39,252 nucleotides of DNA, taken from IMG/VR virus record IMGVR_UViG_3300035682_000082, positions 1 through 39,252 of that record; one strand, given 5' to 3'. The notes under the pieces were generated by a model. That model was not told the origin of the DNA, searched no databases, and was given only the letters and a program-made list of their open reading frames with translations. Of the stretch, positions 37,768-39,252 are shown in pieces (position 1 is the first letter of the stretch; every line of letters begins with the position of its first letter). Source of the DNA: a virus. The translations under genes were made by a program, and so were the position numbers.

Positions 37768-39252
37768 TTAGATGCCGGTGTCATTGCCGTACCCGCCACC
37801 AGTCGTGGTCCCACTCACCCCACCACCGACCTTCGGCTTGATGCCAAGGTCTATCAGGATTTCATCGCGCTTCTTCTGGTCCAACGGAGCCAGTGTTGCC
37901 GCCAGCGTTGCCAAGAACTGGTTCCTGTTTTGTGCTGTATCGGCGTTAAACCGCTTCTCGTCCAGACCAAACTGCTTGTTAAAGCGTTCTGACGCGGCTT
38001 TAATCTCATCGCCAGAGAGTTGCGCCCGCAAATCACGATCAAGCTGAGACTGCGCTGCTGAAAACTTGTTGCCTTTTTCGGTTTCCCCGGCTTGCCATGC
38101 TTGCTGGCCTTCCTGCAACGACTTGCTCGCTTCAATCTGCTTAAGCTGGTTTTTCTCGGTAGCCGTAAGCTCTGCGGTTTGCATCTTCTCCCGCAGTTGA
38201 CGCTCCAACAAAGACTGTGCGCCTTGAAACGTCTGCGCGTCGGTCTGCAACGCTCTGTTGGCCTCGATCTGGTTCAACTGACGCTGACCTTCAGCCGTGA
38301 TCTGTCCTGCCTGTAGCTGAGATCGCAAGTCGCGTTCAAGCTGAGACTGCCCAGCCTCAAACGTGAAGCCCAGCTTCTGCATTTGTTCGCGGCTGCCAAT
38401 CTCCGCTTGCGTCATGCGTTCGCGAGAGCCGATCTCCGCGCTCGACATCCGCTCCCGTGCCGCTAGTTCTGATTCAGACAGCTTTTCCTTCGACCCGATA
38501 TCTGCATACCCAAGCGCCAACTGTCCGCGCTGATGTTCGTTGGACGCTATATCGCGAGCCTCTTGCAGATTCAATTCACGTCCTTTGAGTGACGCTTCTT
38601 GCTGCAATTCCTTGGCGCGATAGTCGATGTCAGCGTTTACCTGACGCTCCTGCAACGACAGCTTGGACTGCTCCAACTCGCCCGTAGAAAGCTGACCAGA
38701 GAGGCCCATCATCTGCTGGAGATAGAACCGCTTGTTTTCTGCGGCTTCCTTAGCGGCTTGCGACTGAAGTTCTGTTTCCATCGACGTAATCGCCCGGGCT
38801 TGCTGCCCAGCCAAATCGCCATAGCGACCTGCCCCGATGCTGGAGGCAGACAAACCACGCCGCGCCATCTCTTCGTTAAGCTCAGACGATTTTGCGCCAA
38901 ACTCCGCTTCAATATCCGCTCGACGCGAGGCGCGAAGTTGCTGCATTTCGGGCGTGTCTGTCGTCCCCTGTGCTCCAAACGCCCGCAACTGCTGCATCAG
39001 TTCATCCTGAAACTGATTGGCAGTGGTAGACGGTCGTGACGGCCCCGCCTGCTGATTTGAGGCAGAAGCCAGCATCCCACGCACTTTGACAAGCACATCG
39101 GCATACGCGGGATCGTTCAGTAGTTGCTCGCGTATGGCAGCCTCTGGCGATCCGGGGAGTTCGCCTCGCGCTTGGATTTCCAGAACCTCCGCTTCACGAT
39201 CTGCGTCGGTGTATGGACGCATCCCACCGTCTTCGGTGTAGATGACTTTCTG
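37768..39252 (-). CDS. Ejection-type virion protein, C-terminal part (continues at 671)
   Basis: The frame is open from 39252 to the TAA at 37768 and joins in frame with 1-671 across the overlap. Its ATG at 39222 is internal. The protein has Gln/Glu/Arg/Leu-rich helical repeats: about residues 255-300 of this part contain short EIGSRERM-type heptads (twice and a half), and then three units of about 45-50 residues share the core AQS-x-L-x-R-x-L-R-x-x-(L/M)-Q. Such regular helices suit a rod-like or tape-like virion protein. The extreme end is Gly-rich. Confidence 0.85.
   Translation of the reverse strand, partial: QKVIYTEDGGMRPYTDADREAEVLEIQARGELPGSPEAAIREQLLNDPAYADVLVKVRGMLASASNQQAGPSRPSTTANQFQDELMQQLRAFGAQGTTDTPEMQQLRASRRADIEAEFGAKSSELNEEMARRGLSASSIGAGRYGDLAGQQARAITSMETELQSQAAKEAAENKRFYLQQMMGLSGQLSTGELEQSKLSLQERQVNADIDYRAKELQQEASLKGRELNLQEARDIASNEHQRGQLALGYADIGSKEKLSESELAARERMSSAEIGSRERMTQAEIGSREQMQKLGFTFEAGQSQLERDLRSQLQAGQITAEGQRQLNQIEANRALQTDAQTFQGAQSLLERQLREKMQTAELTATEKNQLKQIEASKSLQEGQQAWQAGETEKGNKFSAAQSQLDRDLRAQLSGDEIKAASERFNKQFGLDEKRFNADTAQNRNQFLATLAATLAPLDQKKRDEILIDLGIKPKVGGGVSGTTTGGGYGNDTGI
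39050..39252. repeat. Terminal repeat, right copy
   Basis: Second copy of bases 1-203, differing at 39177 (T for G) and 39187 (C for T). In the protein these give Ile instead of Leu and a silent Glu codon. Counting one copy only, the genome is 39,049 bp. Confidence 0.95.

Noticed and set aside
1-39252. tRNA genes, integrase, attachment site or retroelement
   Set aside because: I saw no cloverleaf with a usual T-arm, no integrase or reverse-transcriptase motif and no paired template/variable repeat. A tool-based tRNA scan was not possible.

Overview
The window looks like a complete tailed-phage genome of the short-tailed (podovirus) type, given as one linear contig whose two ends overlap. Bases 1-203 recur at 39050-39252 with only two differences, and one reading frame continues cleanly through the joint, so the unique length is about 39,049 bp. 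The head and tail genes follow the usual podovirus order: small and large terminase, portal, scaffold, capsid, head-tail adaptor, beta-rich nozzle protein, fibres, then several large ejection-type proteins. I see no tape measure, tail tube or sheath. I also see no integrase, no phage RNA polymerase and no DNA polymerase, so it looks like a virulent phage that uses host transcription and a host replicative polymerase. The host cannot be named from the sequence. Sigma-70-like promoters and good Shine-Dalgarno sites only say that it is a bacterium.

Layout on the circle. (1) Late block, leftward: from terS at 17348 down to base 1, then through the joint to the endolysin at 32394, ending at a strong terminator (32338-32371). 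In order: TerS, TerL, an acidic protein, holin candidate, a run of beta-rich surface proteins and small proteins, portal, scaffold, major capsid protein, two small proteins, adaptor, nozzle, two fibre proteins with related N-termini, four large coiled-coil or Gly/Ala-rich ejection-type proteins, a membrane protein (second holin candidate), a virion-lysozyme-like protein and an M15-type endolysin. (2) Early/middle block, leftward: from a promoter at 32300-32328 to 22423. It holds a coiled-coil protein, an SSB-like protein, a Cas4/RecB-like nuclease, a small HTH protein, an initiator-like HTH protein, a primase-helicase, a Mom-like DNA-modification protein, a NUMOD3-type nuclease and a string of tiny overlapping genes. 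(3) Rightward block, 18.4-22.3 kb: a MoxR/CobS-type AAA+ ATPase, its coupled partner (possibly a vWA-like domain without metal site), a DUF3846-like protein and a small helical protein, closing on a bidirectional terminator at 22391-22420.

The rightward block is flanked by two long gene-free regions (17349-18527 and 20795-21525). Both are rich in one short GC-rich word and its complement, in opposite orientation on the two sides. The left region also holds several perfect palindromes and a three-copy ATTTGTGATAT motif; the right one holds three larger direct repeats. Another unusual element is a phased 8-bp tandem repeat filling the terS-terL gap and running into the terL start codon. A related GTGACT/AGTCAC word cluster occurs both in that gap and inside the initiator-like gene.

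Almost all genes are packed with ATGA, GTGA or TAATG overlaps, which suggests wide use of translational coupling. Three coupled genes of 33, 41 and 57 codons and a 51-codon membrane protein were found by direct reading. Assignments to protein families rest on motifs read by eye; no database search was possible.
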